A stretch of DNA of 39,004 nucleotides from assembly GCA_021202075.1 (NCBI GenBank), contig JAJQDT010000005.1, positions 80,747 to 119,750 on the forward strand. The letters run 5' to 3'. Origin of the DNA: Lachnospiraceae bacterium. GTDB taxonomy: Bacteria > Bacillota > Clostridia > Lachnospirales > Lachnospiraceae. This document shows, piece after piece, positions 7,953-16,181 of the stretch. Made by a program: the position numbers and the translations under genes. A model generated the notes under the pieces. It was not told the DNA's origin, made no database searches, and worked only from the letters and a program-made list of their open reading frames with translations. Position 1 is the first letter of the stretch. Each line of letters starts with the position of its first letter.

Positions 7953-10900
7953 TCAGCCGCGAAGCCTTGCCAGCTGTGCCTGTACCTGCTCCATCATCTG
8001 CGTATATTTCGCCAGCTTCGCCTTTTCTTCGTCAATCTTTGCCTGCGGCGCCCGGCTGGTAAACTTTTCATTGCCAAGCATCCCGTTCACGCGGGCAAGC
8101 TCTCCGGTCAGTCGTTTTTCCTCTTTCTCAAGCCGCTCCAGCTCCTTCTGAACATCCACCAGATCCGCAAACGGCATATAAGCCACCGCACCAGGGAATA
8201 CCGCAGAGACCGCGTCATCGCTGATGCCGCTCTTATCTGCCTGCACCCGGACCTCGCTCGCATAACCGAGAGTAGCGAAAAATACCTTCCCATCCTCAAA
8301 GATGGAGCGGATCGCCGCGTCCTCTGAAACCACAAACACCTGCGCTTTTTTGCTCGGCGGCACATTCATGCCGGTGCGCACGTTGCGGATGGCGCGGACC
8401 GCTTCCTTGATCGTCTCGATGGCCTTTTCCTCTTCGGCAAAGTTCCATTCTTCTTTCCACTCAGGCCAGGAGGAGATCATGATTGACTCCGCCACGTCCT
8501 CCATATGGAATCCGGAGCCGGTTGCCTCAGCTGTATCCGCCTTCGCATTGCTCTGCTGCGCACTGCCTGTCGCGTTTACTTTCGCATTGCTCTGCTGTGC
8601 ACCATCTGCCGTTTCCGCCGCCTCCATTGTGTGATGCAGCGTGCAGAAAATTTCCTCCGTAATAAACGGCATGAACGGGTGCAGCATCTTCAGCGCGTTG
8701 GTCAGTACCGTCTTTAAGGTCCACAGCGCAGCCGCCTTTGAGGTGTCCGTCTCGCTGTAAAGGCGCGGCTTCACCATCTCAATGTACCAGTCGCAGAACT
8801 CTTCCCAGATGAAATCATACACCTTCTGCACCGCGATGCCCAGCTCATAGCGCTCCATATTGTCGGTCACATCTCTGGCCAGATCATTTACTTTAGAAAG
8901 GATCCATTTATCCGCACCGGTCAACGCTGAGAGTTCCATCTGTTCCGGGATTTCTGCCTCTCCGCCAGTTTCCGATGCCTTGTCGAGATTCATCATGATG
9001 AAACGCGACGCGTTCCATACCTTATTCGCAAAATTGCGGGAGGCCTCCACCCGCTCCATATAGAAGCGCATATCGTTGCCTGGCGCGTTTCCGGTGATCA
9101 GCGTCAGCCGCAGCGCGTCCGCACCATACTTCTCGATAATCTCCAGCGGATCGATGCCGTTCCCGAGGGATTTGCTCATCTTCCGCCCCTGCGAATCCCG
9201 CACCAGACCATGGATCAGCACATGATGGAACGGCACCTTGCCGGTCTGCTCGATGCCGGAAAATACCATCCGGATCACCCAGAAGAAAATAATGTCATAA
9301 CCGGTCACAAGCACGTCGGTCGGATAAAAATACTCCATCTCCGGCGTCTGATCCGGCCACCCAAGCGTCGAGAACGGCCAGAGCGCGGATGAAAACCAGG
9401 TATCCAGCGTATCCTCATCCTGGGTAAAATGAGCAGTGCCCAAGTGCGAAGCACTTTCGGAATGGGCACTGCGGCGCTGATCGTCCAGTGGACGATCGTT
9501 TAGCGCCGACCGGAGCGGAGCAGAGACTGCCGCCGACTGGAAGGAGGGGGCGCTTCCTCTTCCGCATTTCGGGCAGATTTTCGGCATCTCCCGCGCCACC
9601 ACAGTCTCGCCGCACTCGTCACAGTAATATGCCGGAATCCGGTGCCCCCACCAGAGCTGGCGGGAAATGCACCAGTCCTTTATATTCTCCAGCCAATGAA
9701 GATAGATTTTGTCAAAGCGATCCGGGACGAACGTGAGTGTGCCCTCGAAGTCCGATTCCTCTGATTCCTCTATTCCTGCCGACTCATTCACGTCTGCCAT
9801 GTCATTGATTCCTGCCGTCAGGCCAACATTCTTTGCTGTCTCCCCGGAAGACTTCTCCGACAAATCCTCATTCGCCTCATCTTCCGCGGCCACCTCTGAC
9901 GCAAAATCCGCACCAGGGGTCTGAAGCTTGCCGCGCTTCAGCGCCTCGATCGCCGGCTCGGCCATCTCCTTCATCCGCACGAACCACTGTGGCTTGATCA
10001 TCGGCTCGACCGTCGTCTTGCAACGGTCATGTGTGCCGACATTGTGTGAATGCGGAACCACCTTCACGAGAAGCCCCAGCTCCTCCAGATCCTTGACCAT
10101 CGCCTTGCGCGCCTCGTAGCGGTCCATTCCCGCGTACCTGCCGCCCAGCTCGTTGATGGTCGCATCGTCATTCAGAATATTGATTTCCGGAAGATTATGC
10201 CGTTTTCCCACCTCAAAATCGTTCGGGTCGTGCGCAGGCGTGATCTTCACGCAGCCGGTACCAAATTCCATGTCCACATACTCGTCCGCGATCACCGGAA
10301 TCTGACGGCCGGTCATCGGCAGCTCCAGCATTTTCCCTACCAGATGCGTATAGCGCTCATCCTCCGGATTCACCGCGACCGCAGTATCTCCGAGCAGCGT
10401 CTCCGGGCGCGTCGTCGCGATTTCCACAAACTGCCCAGGCTCGCCGACCACCGGATAATTGATGTGCCAGAAAAAGCCGTCCTGATCGACATGCTCCACC
10501 TCCGCGTCCGAGATCGATGTCTGGCAGACCGGACACCAGTTGATAATGCGAGAGCCCTTATAAATGTATCCTTTTTCGTAAAGACGGATGAAAACCTCCT
10601 CCACTGCTTTGGAACAGCCCTCGTCCATCGTGAAGCGCTCTCGCTCCCAGTCCGCCGACGCGCCAAGCTTCTTCAGCTGATTCGTGATCTTTCCTCCATA
10701 CTCTTCCTTCCACGCCCACGCGTACTTCAGGAACTCTTCGCGGCCGATCTCGTCCTTATCAATGCCCTTCGACTTGAGCATCTCGGTCACCTTCACCTCC
10801 GTCGCAATCGCGGCGTGGTCCGTGCCCGGCTGCCAGAGCGCCTCATAGCCCTGCATCCGCTTAAACCGGATCAGGATATCCTGCATCGTCTCATCCAGCG

Positions 10901-11069
10901 CATGCCCCATGTGCAGCTGTCCCGTCACATTTGGCGGCGGAATCACAATCGTAAACGGTTTTTTCTCCGGATTCACCTCCGCATGAAAATAGCCCTTATC
11001 CAACCAGTTCTGATAGATCCGATCCTCTAACCCCTTCGGGTCATAGGTCTTTGCCAGCTCTCTGCCCAT
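7953..11069 (-). CDS. valS: Valyl-tRNA synthetase
   Basis: Class I synthetase that charges tRNA-Val in the cytoplasm. Visible are the HMGH form of the HIGH motif (about residues 54-57), the editing-domain block [14 protein letters not shown], the [13 protein letters not shown] segment, KMSKS (about 630-634) and a C-terminal coiled-coil arm ([17 protein letters not shown]). ATG at 11067-11069 follows AGGAGG with good spacing. At 1038 residues it is about 150 longer than typical bacterial ValRS. The extra length comes from three hydrophilic insertions: acidic residues after [11 protein letters not shown] (near 9740-9920); about 45 residues after the zinc-ribbon-like CPKCG, encoded by palindromic DNA (about 9413-9550); and a duplicated AQQSNAK segment (8540-8620). 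A T-box leader controls it. Confidence 0.98.
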   Translation of the reverse strand: MGRELAKTYDPKGLEDRIYQNWLDKGYFHAEVNPEKKPFTIVIPPPNVTGQLHMGHALDETMQDILIRFKRMQGYEALWQPGTDHAAIATEVKVTEMLKSKGIDKDEIGREEFLKYAWAWKEEYGGKITNQLKKLGASADWERERFTMDEGCSKAVEEVFIRLYEKGYIYKGSRIINWCPVCQTSISDAEVEHVDQDGFFWHINYPVVGEPGQFVEIATTRPETLLGDTAVAVNPEDERYTHLVGKMLELPMTGRQIPVIADEYVDMEFGTGCVKITPAHDPNDFEVGKRHNLPEINILNDDATINELGGRYAGMDRYEARKAMVKDLEELGLLVKVVPHSHNVGTHDRCKTTVEPMIKPQWFVRMKEMAEPAIEALKRGKLQTPGADFASEVAAEDEANEDLSEKSSGETAKNVGLTAGINDMADVNESAGIEESEESDFEGTLTFVPDRFDKIYLHWLENIKDWCISRQLWWGHRIPAYYCDECGETVVAREMPKICPKCGRGSAPSFQSAAVSAPLRSALNDRPLDDQRRSAHSESASHLGTAHFTQDEDTLDTWFSSALWPFSTLGWPDQTPEMEYFYPTDVLVTGYDIIFFWVIRMVFSGIEQTGKVPFHHVLIHGLVRDSQGRKMSKSLGNGIDPLEIIEKYGADALRLTLITGNAPGNDMRFYMERVEASRNFANKVWNASRFIMMNLDKASETGGEAEIPEQMELSALTGADKWILSKVNDLARDVTDNMERYELGIAVQKVYDFIWEEFCDWYIEMVKPRLYSETDTSKAAALWTLKTVLTNALKMLHPFMPFITEEIFCTLHHTMEAAETADGAQQSNAKVNATGSAQQSNAKADTAEATGSGFHMEDVAESIMISSWPEWKEEWNFAEEEKAIETIKEAVRAIRNVRTGMNVPPSKKAQVFVVSEDAAIRSIFEDGKVFFATLGYASEVRVQADKSGISDDAVSAVFPGAVAYMPFADLVDVQKELERLEKEEKRLTGELARVNGMLGNEKFTSRAPQAKIDEEKAKLAKYTQMMEQVQAQLARLRG
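8542..8597 (-). repeat. 39-bp duplication inside valS
   Basis: The 17-mer ttcgcattgctctgctg occurs at 8542-8558 and again at 8581-8597, 39 bp apart (13 codons). In the valS frame this gives two AQQSNAK segments in a row. It lies in a non-conserved stretch just after the anticodon-binding segment [17 protein letters not shown]. Confidence 0.85.
9433..9507 (-). repeat. Palindromic element, two stem-loops, in frame inside valS
   Basis: First stem-loop: outer arms gcagtgccca (9433-9442) and tgggcactgc (9463-9472), inner arms agtgc/gcact (9443-9447 and 9451-9455), with a 7-nt bulge on one side only. The second follows at once: ggcgct/agcgcc (9473-9478 and 9502-9507) enclosing gatcgtcc/ggacgatc (9479-9486 and 9490-9497). 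The DNA is translated as part of ValRS between CPKCG and [12 protein letters not shown], which are nearly adjacent in ordinary ValRS. Confidence 0.8.
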
Positions 11070-11181
11070 AATCTTCTCCTCCTGCTTTCTTAATTAATAA
11101 ATAGATGGAACCTTCCCGCTCTATCCATTGTGCGGTTCTGCGCAAAGAAATTATTTGCTTCTGCACAAACCCTTGCACATG

Positions 11182-11590
11182 CAAAAACGCCCTTTGTATA
11201 TATAATATATACAAAGGGCGAATGTCTCGCGGTACCACCTTTTCTTACAGACATTTCCTGCTGCCGCTACCTGTACATAACCAGCAGGCTTCAGCAACCA
11301 TATCTGTATCTCTTATTCTGTAACGGGAATTCCCGGAATGCCTTACACACCAGCCAAACTCTCTCCAGCCATATCTTATGTCATGTCTGCAGACACGTTC
11401 CGTAATGGCACATAAAAATTGTTTCTTCCGGCTTCAGCCATTCAGTTCGAAAGCCACGTTCCGCATCCGTCCTCCCGGAAGATTTTCCAGCCTGTGAATC
11501 TTCCTCTCTGTCGGCGCCGTCATGCGTACTCCTCTTTCTCAACACCTTATTCGCAAGCCGCTCTTATCATCTGCAGCCCGTCTGAATTCC
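11182..11590 (-). promoter_or_regulatory. T-box riboswitch leader of valS
   Basis: The T-box signature AGGTGGTACCGCG (minus strand, 11240-11228) is followed by a strong terminator hairpin with a U-tract, and preceded by about 350 nt of leader. This is the arrangement of transcriptional T-boxes, in which uncharged tRNA pairs with a specifier codon and the T-box bulge to favour antitermination. The downstream gene predicts tRNA-Val. A stem-I-like region with GGAAGATT/AATCTTCC arms lies near 11455-11520. A GUG in the context GGAACGUGG (near 11455-11463) is a possible Val specifier, but I cannot fix the fold by eye. Confidence 0.93.
11183..11220 (-). terminator. Regulated terminator of the valS T-box
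   Basis: Arms 11188-11201 and 11207-11220 (CGCCCTTTGTATAT type) form a 14-bp stem followed on the minus strand by TTTTT at 11187-11183. It lies just downstream of the T-box motif, as required for antiterminator/terminator switching. Confidence 0.92.
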
Positions 11591-11595
11591 ATGCT

Positions 11596-11624
11596 ATCTT
11601 AGCGAAAGAAAATGTGTTTGTCAA
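11596..11624 (-). promoter_or_regulatory. Promoter of the valS T-box transcript (SigA type)
   Basis: On the minus strand TTGACA (11624-11619) is separated by 17 bp from TAAGAT (11601-11596). Transcription would start near 11589, giving a leader of about 520 nt before the valS ATG. Confidence 0.85.
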
Positions 11625-11654
11625 GCCAATTCTATGTTTTTCCTCATGAATTCC

Positions 11655-12767
11655 TTATGAATCCCCCTCTGGCAATTCATGCTCTTTCAATGTGCATTTG
11701 CCGGATTTTATCTCAGCAACACGCCTTTCCAACTCAGCAATATTCTCTTCACTATAAAATGGATCAGCATTCGTCTTTCTTTCCTCCGCGCGCTCGCTGA
11801 ATTTCACAATCAGCATTTCCACTGCCAGCTGGTCGCCGAGCCGCCCGGTCTTGATGGCGGCCTCGGCTTCCACGCAGTCCTCGACCGCCTGCTGCAGGTT
11901 CTCTTTTGAAAACGAATTTGCCTGAGAGAGCACCTTCTTCGCGATGTAGGGCGAAAGGCCGGCTCTCGAAGCGATGGTTGAATTGTCACAGCCCTGGTCT
12001 CTTAAATCCCTCACCAGCAGCATCTGATTGAACTGCCGCGCGATCAGAAACAGGATGCGCATGGGCGCCTCCTTCAGGGAGAGCAGGTCATAGTACAAAG
12101 CCAATGCCTGCTTCTGCTGCCGCAACGCCACCGCCTGGATCATGTCGAAAATACGATTTTCCGTTGTATCTGCGCACACTGCCGTGACATCCGCCTCCGT
12201 GATCGCGTCAGCGTCCATCGTATAGCAGAGCAGCTTCTCCAGCTCCTGCGCGATGGTTTCCATATTATCACCGGTCTTCTCGAGAAATAGATCTGCCGCG
12301 TCCTTCGTGATCTTTTTCTTTTCCTTTTTGACTGCTCCGAGTACCCAGGCCGTCAGCGTGCGGGCATCCTGCCGCCCCATCTCCACCACGCGCCCGAGCT
12401 CCTTTACCTTTTTAAACATCCGGCCGCGTTTGTCTACCTCTTTTTCCACAAAGACCAGTATCGTCTCCTGCGGCAGCTGCGGCAGATAATCGGTCATCTC
12501 CGGGCTGGCTGTTTTGAAAAAGCCACTGTCCTCAATCAGAATCAGACGATGCTCCGCAAAAAAAGGCATCGTCTCTGCCTGATCGGTGACCTGATTCACA
12601 TCAATCCCCTTGCCTGAAAAGACCGTGAAATTCATCGTGTCATCCTCCGGCAATATCGCATCCCGCAATCGATTCTTGTACTGATTTTTCAGATAGGCCT
12701 CCTCGCCGTACAGCAGATACATATGCTGAAAGCTGCCCGTCCGGATATCTTCATTTAAATATTTCAT
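11655..12767 (-). CDS. holA: DNA polymerase III, delta subunit
   Basis: HolA is the clamp-loader subunit that opens the beta sliding clamp during replication. The protein (370 residues from the ATG at 12765-12767) shows the typical MYLLYGEEAYL opening, the LILIEDSGFF segment, the central GDNMETIAQELEKL helices and the C-terminal AAIKTGRLGDQLAVEMLIVKF block. A longer reading from a GTG at 12821 exists, but the ATG has AAGGTG upstream and matches the family start. A SigA-like promoter lies at 13058-13086, far upstream through a repeat-rich spacer. No clear terminator follows; the valS promoter begins within the next 60 bp. Confidence 0.93.
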   Translation of the reverse strand: MKYLNEDIRTGSFQHMYLLYGEEAYLKNQYKNRLRDAILPEDDTMNFTVFSGKGIDVNQVTDQAETMPFFAEHRLILIEDSGFFKTASPEMTDYLPQLPQETILVFVEKEVDKRGRMFKKVKELGRVVEMGRQDARTLTAWVLGAVKKEKKKITKDAADLFLEKTGDNMETIAQELEKLLCYTMDADAITEADVTAVCADTTENRIFDMIQAVALRQQKQALALYYDLLSLKEAPMRILFLIARQFNQMLLVRDLRDQGCDNSTIASRAGLSPYIAKKVLSQANSFSKENLQQAVEDCVEAEAAIKTGRLGDQLAVEMLIVKFSERAEERKTNADPFYSEENIAELERRVAEIKSGKCTLKEHELPEGDS

Positions 12768-12831
12768 TTGATTCGCTGCACCTTTTTCCAAGTCATTTTC
12801 TATACAATCCGCACATCTCACTACTTATGTC

Positions 12832-12918
12832 AGGAACTGTCGTGAAATTACTTACTCATCCTGCATCGTCTAACGCGCGAATCGCAGACCATAAAAACCT
12901 CAACGCAGCCCGCGTACT
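12832..12918 (+). repeat. Dispersed repeat, family B, copy 1
   Basis: The segment aggaactgtc (12832) ... taacgcgcgaatcgcagacc ... ataaaaacc ... caacgcagcccgcgtact (to 12918) recurs in diverged form at 13097-13252, in part at 15470-15520, and inverted at 21953-21987. It lies in the 5' leader of holA. A 61-codon frame over it (12856-13041, minus) is most likely an accident of the repeat. Confidence 0.65.
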
Positions 12919-13057
12919 CTGCCTCAGACATCCATCACAGAAACGCTGATTTTTTCTCCGCTCCGGCCGAAAAATTTGCAAAACTCTGCCGTCTGCTATT
13001 GAGTTTCTGATGCTTCGCACTGCATCATACTGATATGGCATGTGGCCTGTGCAGTTT

Positions 13058-13086
13058 AGTGTAGCACAAGCCCTCCCGGTTCACAA
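13058..13086 (-). promoter_or_regulatory. Probable SigA promoter toward holA
   Basis: On the minus strand TTGTGA (13086-13081), a 17-bp spacer, then TACACT (13063-13058). It faces holA and would give a leader of about 280 nt that contains repeat copy B1. The rest of the 12768-13057 spacer holds no gene I can support. Confidence 0.55.
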
Positions 13087-13096
13087 GCAAAATCTT

Positions 13097-13252
13097 AGAA
13101 CCTGTCAAAAAATAGCTTATGCATCTTGCACCGCCTAACGCACGAATGGAAGCGCCCCCTCGCTTAAGCTCAGCGGCAGAACGCGCCGCTAATGAAAGAA
13201 ACGCTTCGCGTTTGAACGGCGCTTTCGCAGACCATAAAAGCCCGGGCGCAGT
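13097..13252 (+). repeat. Dispersed repeat, family B, copy 2, carrying an inserted stem-loop element
   Basis: The flanks match copy B1: agaacctgtc ... gcaccgcctaacgcacgaat on the left and cgcagaccataaaagcc ... gcag on the right. Between them, where B1 is continuous, about 75 bp are added (about 13148-13225). The added part is a nested palindrome: aagcgcc/ggcgctt outer arms (13150-13156 and 13218-13224), agcggc/gccgct (13172-13177 and 13185-13190) and aaacgc-ttc-gcgttt (13199-13213). Confidence 0.7.
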
Positions 13253-13253
13253 T

Positions 13254-13281
13254 AGAAAAAACGGCCGCTTATCAGCAGCCG
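13254..13281 (-). terminator. Intrinsic terminator of spoVAF
   Basis: Minus-strand stem CGGCTGC (13281-13275), loop TGATAA, then GCGGCCG (13268-13262), followed by TTTTTTCT. It starts 8 bp after the spoVAF stop. Confidence 0.88.
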
Positions 13282-13289
13282 CTCACTTC

Positions 13290-14648
13290 TCAGTTCAATT
13301 TCACATTCAGGTAATTCCGCCCGCTCAGCGTCCGGTTCGTGCACAGCAGCAGAATCAGGAGAATGCATCCCGCGAGGAACCCGGGCAGGTCAAACAGGGC
13401 GGTGAGGATCAGGATAATGATCCGCATGAATTTGACCGCGTAGCCGAGTTCAAAGTTCGGCTGGGTGTAGTTCGCCACGGCGACGAACGCCATGTAGAGC
13501 ATGACCTCGGTGTTGAACCAGCCGGAGCTGACAGAGAATTCGCCGAGCACGAGGCCGGCAAATATGCTTAAGGGTGTGCTGAGCATGTTCGGCGTGTTCA
13601 ATGCCGCCAGGCGCAGGCCGTCGATCGCAAGCTCCAGAATCAGCAGCTGCCAGATAAGCGGTATGTTGATCTGGTCCCGGATCAGAACGAAATCAAAGAG
13701 CGGCGGCACCCACTGCGGGTTGTGCATCAGGAGCAGATAGACCGGCGTCAGGAAAACGGTCACGATCAGAATCAGGACGCGGGAGATTTTCAGATACAGG
13801 GACGTCCATGCCGGAAAATAATAGTCATTTGCTTCTTCGATCATGTCGAAAATTGAGGTCGGTAAAATCATGGCGGAGGGCGCGTTGTCGACGAGGATGG
13901 ACAGCTTTCCCTCCATAATGCAGGCCGCCGTCGTATCCGGCCGCTCAGTGAATTTGAATTTCGGAAACGGATTGTACCAGCGCGTCCCGATCAGCGCCTG
14001 CGCAAGACTCTGCTGATTCATGCACAAATCCGGCACCTCGATGGCCCGGATTCGGCTGCGAACCGTCTCAAGAAGCGCCGGGTCAACCAGGTTTTTCATA
14101 TAGCAGAGTACCACGTCCGAGCGTGAGGACGTGCCGACCTCCACGATTTCCATGACCAGATTCGGATCGCGGATGCGCCTGCGGATCAGAGCCGTGTCAA
14201 ATACAAGGGTCTCCACAAATCCATCCTTCGACCCGCGCAGCGATTTGTCCATATCCGGCTCTTCCACACTCCGGACCGGATACGTACGGCAGTCAATCTG
14301 GATCGCCTCCGCATAGCCATCCACAAACAGCACCGTCATCCCCGAGAGCACCATGCGCACAGCCTGGTCAAAATCTTCAATGGTCTCCACCTCCGTATAT
14401 GGAAACTTTTTAATCAGATTCTGCGCGTCATCGGGCATTTCTTCGGGAGTGATTTTCAGAATGGAATCGAGAATCTTCAGCAGTGCCTCATCGTTCATCA
14501 TCCCATCGATAAAATAAAACGAAGCCTCCCGGCCTCCGAGACGGATATCCCTCTGTATCAGGTCAAAGCTCTCCTCAACAGGCAGCAAATGATTCATGCA
14601 CGCCACGTTCTGCCAGAGCTTCCAGTATAGTTTCTGCGGTTCCGCCAT
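13290..14648 (-). CDS. spoVAF: Spore germination protein, GerA/SpoVAF family
   Basis: Membrane protein of the GerA A-subunit family, which acts in the spore inner membrane in nutrient germination or as an accessory of the SpoVA channel. The N-terminal soluble half (residues 1-290) shows family blocks such as RGSKDGFVETLVFDTALIRRRI, KFTERPDTTAACIMEGK and VDNAPSAMILPTSIFD; the C-terminal half has about five hydrophobic segments (near 290-445). The segment with TERPD and VDNAPS resembles SpoVAF more than GerAA, but the gene stands alone here without spoVA genes, so the exact subfamily is tentative. ATG at 14646-14648 follows GGGAGG. A terminator follows directly, so it is probably monocistronic. 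Confidence 0.85.
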   Translation of the reverse strand: MAEPQKLYWKLWQNVACMNHLLPVEESFDLIQRDIRLGGREASFYFIDGMMNDEALLKILDSILKITPEEMPDDAQNLIKKFPYTEVETIEDFDQAVRMVLSGMTVLFVDGYAEAIQIDCRTYPVRSVEEPDMDKSLRGSKDGFVETLVFDTALIRRRIRDPNLVMEIVEVGTSSRSDVVLCYMKNLVDPALLETVRSRIRAIEVPDLCMNQQSLAQALIGTRWYNPFPKFKFTERPDTTAACIMEGKLSILVDNAPSAMILPTSIFDMIEEANDYYFPAWTSLYLKISRVLILIVTVFLTPVYLLLMHNPQWVPPLFDFVLIRDQINIPLIWQLLILELAIDGLRLAALNTPNMLSTPLSIFAGLVLGEFSVSSGWFNTEVMLYMAFVAVANYTQPNFELGYAVKFMRIIILILTALFDLPGFLAGCILLILLLCTNRTLSGRNYLNVKLN

Positions 14649-14719
14649 GATAACTACCTCCCGTTCGTTTCTTAATCCAGTGGATCAGTACTGCGCATAG
14701 TGTATCCACGCCAGCTAAT

Positions 14720-14752
14720 TTTTATACGCAAAAACACGGCATATCGTATACC
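14720..14752 (-). promoter_or_regulatory. Possible SigF/SigG promoter of spoVAF
   Basis: Minus-strand GGTATA (14752-14747), an 18-bp spacer and CGTATAA (from 14727) partly resemble the forespore consensus (TGNATR and CATNNTA). The match is imperfect, but the location, about 65 nt upstream of the ATG, and the spore role of the gene make it plausible. Confidence 0.3.
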
Positions 14753-14879
14753 TGAACGCTGGCCGGCCCTCTGCAATGCCCAGTATCTGAGAACTCGCCG
14801 TTTGATAATTTATCCGGAATATCTCCGTTCAAAAAATGATATGGAAATTTCGCTGTATAAAAATTTATAAGGAATTTCG

Positions 14880-14908
14880 TTGCGTTTTTTTTCATTTACT
14901 GATATAGT
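14880..14908 (+). promoter_or_regulatory. SigA-type promoter of the plus-strand membrane protein gene
   Basis: TTGCGT (14880-14885), 17-bp spacer, TATAGT (14903-14908), about 64 nt before the ATG at 14972. The 14649-14971 gap otherwise holds only this and the opposing spoVAF upstream region. Confidence 0.65.
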
Positions 14909-14971
14909 GATAGCAGTTTGTCTGACTGGAATACTGACTGAAATAGATTCTTAAAGGAGAATTGTAGTTTT

Positions 14972-15448
14972 ATGAAAAGCTATCTGATTGTATTTTTGAT
15001 TTCCATGCTGCCCATCATCGAGCTTCGAGGCGCGATTCCCTACGGTGTGCTGTTCGGCCTGCCGACCGTTCCGACCTATATTGTCGCGATTATCGGCAAC
15101 ATGATTCCGGTGCCATTCATCTATCTGTTCGCGCGCAGGGTACTCATCTGGGGGCAGGACAAACCGCTGATCGGGAAGCTTTTTACCTTCTTTCTGGAAA
15201 AAGGAGAAAAAGGCGGGCAGAAGCTGCAGGCAAAGGCCGGCAGAGGCCTGTTTGTCGCGCTGCTGCTCTTCGTGGGCATTCCTCTGCCCGGCACCGGCGC
15301 ATGGACCGGTACACTCGCGGCCAGTATACTGAAAATTGATTTCAAGTCCACCATCACTGCGGTTATGCTCGGCGTCCTGCTCGCGGGCGTCATCATGGGA
15401 CTCGCCAGCAACGGATTGCTCGGCGCGCTGAATGTATTTTTTGCATAG
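14972..15448 (+). CDS. Small multidrug-export-family membrane protein (COG2426 type)
   Basis: A 158-residue integral membrane protein with about four to five hydrophobic segments. The opening MKSYLIVFLISMLPIIELRGAIP, followed by IIGNMIPVPFIYLFARR and the middle block FVGIPLPGTGAWTG, is typical of the family annotated as small multi-drug export protein, whose real substrate is generally unknown. AAAGGAG lies 11 nt before the ATG. It is first in a plus-strand group with the kinase-like gene 103 bp downstream; the spacer carries a family B repeat fragment. Confidence 0.85.
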   Translation: MKSYLIVFLISMLPIIELRGAIPYGVLFGLPTVPTYIVAIIGNMIPVPFIYLFARRVLIWGQDKPLIGKLFTFFLEKGEKGGQKLQAKAGRGLFVALLLFVGIPLPGTGAWTGTLAASILKIDFKSTITAVMLGVLLAGVIMGLASNGLLGALNVFFA

Positions 15449-15469
15449 CCGCCAATAAAGGAAATGTTT

Positions 15470-15520
15470 CGTTGCTGTCGCTCACAGGCCATAAAAGCTT
15501 CGACGCAGCCTGCATCTTAA
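15470..15520 (+). repeat. Dispersed repeat, family B, partial copy 3
   Basis: The stretch gtcgctcacaggcc ... ataaaagc ... cgacgcagcctgcat aligns with the middle of copy B1 (gcgaatcgcagacc ... ataaaaacc ... aacgcagcccgcgt). It lies between two plus-strand genes. Confidence 0.5.
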
Positions 15521-15551
15521 ATGAACGGCTCTGGAAAAAGGGATACTCAAA

Positions 15552-16079
15552 ATGAAAAACAACATCATTTTAATCGGCATGCCGGGAGCCGGAAAAAGCA
15601 CCATCGGCATCGTTCTCGCCAAGGTGCTTGGATATGATTTTACAGACTCCGACCTTCTGATTCAGAAGGCTGAGGGACAGCTGCTCTGGCAAATCATCGA
15701 GTCGCGCGGCATTGACGAGTTCCGCGAGATCGAAAACCGGGTCAATGCCGGAATCGAAGCTTCACGGACCGTTATCGCAACCGGCGGAAGCGTCATATAC
15801 TGCCAGGAGGCAATGGAGCATCTTAGCAGCATTGGAACGGTCGTCTATCTGAAAATCAACTGTGAAGAGTTAAGAAACCGCCTCGGCGACCTGACACGGC
15901 GCGGCGTCACACTGGCGCCCGGACAGACGCTCGAAGCGCTCTACGCGGAACGGATCCCGCTCTACGAAAAATACGCGGATGTCACGGTTGATATCATGGA
16001 AACAAGTGTTGCGCAGGCCGCAGAGAGGATACGTCGGCTTCTTTGCATTCCAAATGGTTCTTCTGATTTTCAACAATGA
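15552..16079 (+). CDS. aroK: Shikimate kinase-like protein
   Basis: A P-loop kinase of the shikimate kinase family (175 residues), which would phosphorylate shikimate in the chorismate pathway. Visible are Walker A GMPGAGKS (residues 9-16), the FTDSD aspartates that bind metal and shikimate (about 31-34), the FREIEN arginine (near 58), an ATGGS glycine motif where AroK normally has GGG, and a lid-like RRGVTLAPGQTLEALYAERIPLYEKYAD block. Divergence in the lid and glycine motif means another small-molecule substrate cannot be excluded. AAGGG lies 11 nt upstream of the ATG. No other aromatic-pathway gene is nearby. Confidence 0.75.
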   Translation: MKNNIILIGMPGAGKSTIGIVLAKVLGYDFTDSDLLIQKAEGQLLWQIIESRGIDEFREIENRVNAGIEASRTVIATGGSVIYCQEAMEHLSSIGTVVYLKINCEELRNRLGDLTRRGVTLAPGQTLEALYAERIPLYEKYADVTVDIMETSVAQAAERIRRLLCIPNGSSDFQQ

Positions 16080-16181
16080 CTATTTACATGGGAATTTATG
16101 CAGAAGACCATTGTAGCATCATGCGAGAGCCAAAATTAAAATAAAGTATTAAAATTAATATAAAGAAAGAGATTTCTGCTT

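Noticed and set aside
11440..11460. A gttcgaa motif suggestive of a tRNA T-loop
   Set aside because: No acceptor stem or cloverleaf around it; it lies in the T-box leader.
12856..13041. A 61-codon frame on the minus strand behind the holA promoter
   Set aside because: It covers dispersed repeat B1, has no convincing ribosome site and looks like a repeat by-product.
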